NCBI GenBank assembly: GCA_003550305.1
Contig: QKYT01000449.1
Location: 51,982-74,049 of the forward strand
Reading direction: 5' to 3'
DNA from: Glomus cerebriforme
Taxonomy: Eukaryota > Glomeromycota > Glomeromycetes > Glomerales > Glomeraceae
DNA: 22,068 nt
In this document: piece by piece, positions 20,487 through 22,068 of the stretch
How positions within the stretch are numbered: position 1 is the stretch's first letter
Layout: each line of letters begins with the position of its first letter
The notes under the pieces: generated by a model
Seen by the model: the letters and a program-made list of their open reading frames with translations, nothing else
Database searches by the model: none
What the model was told of the DNA's origin: nothing
Translations under genes and position numbers: made by a program

Positions 20487-20876
20487 GGAAAAAAGGAATT
20501 GGCGATCCGGTTGCCATGGTGACCCCCTGTCACGTGACTTCATATACAAATAATTTGTCATCTCTGTGTCACATTCCTAGTTTTCTATTTTTACTATTTA
20601 TTCTAGGGACAGAATTTTTTCGGCATAAAAAAGCCTATTTGTCACATGTTATTCATTACACTATTAATTTTAGCAAATTTTATAATGCCGGCCAGAATTT
20701 TCTTATTTGGAATCAATGTAATATTATATAATCCAAAAAGGCAATTTTATTTCTCTCAAAAATCAAATTTTTGCATTACACAAAATTCCAAAAAAGGATA
20801 ATTTTTTGCTAATCACTTAATTTTAGCCAGAATTATAGGGGTCGTCATGGTGACAGGTCACCAAAACCTAACGTCC
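20487..20876. mobile_element. Non-autonomous inverted-repeat element (390 bp), 9-bp flanking repeats
   Basis: TTTATAATA is repeated exactly on both sides (20478-20486 and 20877-20885). Inside it, the left end GGAAAAAAGGAATTGGCG leading to GCCATGGTGACCCCCT and the right end (reverse complement GGACGTTAGGTTTTGGTG leading to ACCATGACGACCCCT) form imperfect inverted repeats of about 45 bp. The outer ends are the least similar. A 9-bp duplication is typical of Mutator-like elements, but the AT-rich repeat could be chance. The interior has GCCGGCCAGAATT and TTAGCCAGAATTATAGG words and no gene. Confidence 0.5.
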
Positions 20877-20885
20877 TTTATAATA

Positions 20886-21692
20886 AATCACATAATTTTA
20901 CATTTAAATCAATCATAATTCAGAATTTAATTATATAAATTATCAATATTTATCAAAATTAAATTTAGTATCACTTTATATAACTTAAATTTTTTTACAG
21001 CATATTCAGCCTATTTAGTATTTAAACCTTTTTTATAATAATCCATATATTGTACAGATTTTCTAGTATATTTTCTAATATGATTAATAGGAATTAAGTT
21101 TAATGTAAGCAGAATAACTTTCTATAATCCTATTCAACTATAATTACAATATTAATAAGCATATCTTTTAGCTGCTTTCTAATATATTTTGATATAATTA
21201 AGTTCACAATAAAATTTTAAATAAAATTACTTTATAGCCTTTTGCTTCAATAATCTCTTAAATTAAAGATTTAGTATTAAAAAAATTAGGTTAGTTTGAA
21301 AGAATATATCATACATAACATTAAAAATTAATATTATATTTATTATTATCACAATATACTTTTAATCCTATTAATGGTCATAAATCTCTTTTTTTTAAAA
21401 TAATTCACATCCTTTTATTAGGTTTTCTACATAAATTTTTATAATGATAATTATCTGAAAAATACTAAATTTGCCCATTAAAGATTATATTGTGTAATTT
21501 AATTTATTTTTCACCTGGATTTAAATTCATATGATTTGCAATGAGGTATATTATTATTTTTATATATGTCTAAAATGTGTGCCAGGTTGGTGATGCAGTT
21601 AACTAATTGTAACGCAAAAAAATTTTGCAAAAAAATATTTTCTCAATATATAAAGCTTTTAAAAAAAAAGATATAATATATGTATTTTTGTA
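20886..21692. other. AT-rich region without recognisable features
   Basis: No open frame with protein-like composition, RNA gene or clear repeat is seen. TTTCTAATATATTTT and CTAGTATATTTTCTAATATG (about 21060-21085 and 21176-21192) are loosely similar words. A stretch near 21586-21616 faintly recalls a tRNA D-arm but does not fold into a tRNA. Confidence 0.4.
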
Positions 21693-21894
21693 CACTCTGC
21701 AAGTTTACTTAGAGTAGCAAAGGTAATTTTGAAGGTCATTTTTTATTTATTTTAATAAACCACTTTTTTTTGTTAAAATTAATCTAACTATTTTTGAAAA
21801 TGATTGGTAAAGAAGAATTTTTTTATTTTTTTATATGTAAAGTCAAAAATGACTTTTAAAACCCCTTCTAATCTTTAAGTAAACTTGTAAAGTG
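21693..21894. mobile_element. Candidate MITE, about 200 bp, with inverted repeats of about 50 bp
   Basis: The left arm begins CACTCTGCAAGTTTACTTAG and the right arm (reverse complement) CACTTTACAAGTTTACTTAA. Over the first 22 bases 19 match and all three differences are transitions. Similarity continues inward to GGTCATTTTT / AGTCATTTTTG with small gaps. No clear target duplication is seen (GTA on the left, ACT on the right), so the superfamily is open. The interior is AT-rich and non-coding. Confidence 0.55.
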
Positions 21895-22068
21895 ACTAAA
21901 AATACAGCCACATTAAGAATTTTGGGAGTTTTTTATTAAGCTATAAACTTATTTTTTATAATATTTGAAAATTGCTGCATTACTAACTTCATCGGCAAAT
22001 TTTTTAGTCTGCAGATCTGCGTGCAATATGATAATCCTGTACAGATCTTCAGACATACCATCAAACTT

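Noticed and set aside
21586..21630. Possible tRNA (GATGCAGTTAACTAATTGTAACGC)
   Set aside because: No acceptor stem, anticodon arm or T-arm consensus can be placed around the D-arm-like word.

Overview
The window looks like a piece of a strongly AT-rich fungal nuclear genome. The base composition, the many short GT-AG introns (about 63-81 nt) and the mix of one intact housekeeping gene with decayed DNA transposons suggest an arbuscular mycorrhizal (Glomeromycotina, Rhizophagus-like) fungus. That assignment is inference from style, not from a marker gene. Scattered single N bases (around 3960, 5404-5465 and 8634) show unresolved assembly positions.

Only two host-type genes are supported, both on the + strand and adjacent. 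The first is a complete five-exon argininosuccinate lyase (9408-11104, 459 aa), the last step of arginine synthesis. The second is a six-exon gene for a putative seven-pass membrane protein (12062-13512), whose first exon carries an apparent one-base deletion. All five introns of that gene and the length arithmetic agree once the base is allowed for.

Most of the rest is transposon debris. From left to right: a minus-strand FAR1-like DNA-binding fragment (316-1264) split by a 596-bp inverted-repeat insertion; tandem and direct repeats (1260-2105); a GC-richer island with a possible retroelement 3' tail (about 2985-3590); an unrecognised minus-strand coiled-coil/basic pseudogene (3970-4810); a seven-copy tandem array of about 71 bp (4940-5420); a CACTA (En/Spm) TNP2 transposase pseudogene (about 5455-8490) interrupted by a 197-bp Harbinger-like MITE; and, after the two host genes, a 5.9-kb TTAA-flanked transposon (14576-20436). 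That transposon carries, along one coding path, the relic of a DDE-type transposase continuing into a RecQ-type helicase with its zinc-binding domain. It was itself hit by a 553-bp CACTA-type foldback element (16123-16675). Two further inverted-repeat elements lie at 20487-20876 and 21693-21894.

The most notable observations are the transposase-RecQ reading frame inside an element with TTAA/GGG termini resembling Kolobok elements; three insertions whose conceptual removal with one target-site copy restores the interrupted frame; and the transition-type (C to T / G to A) character of the inactivating changes at catalytic motifs.
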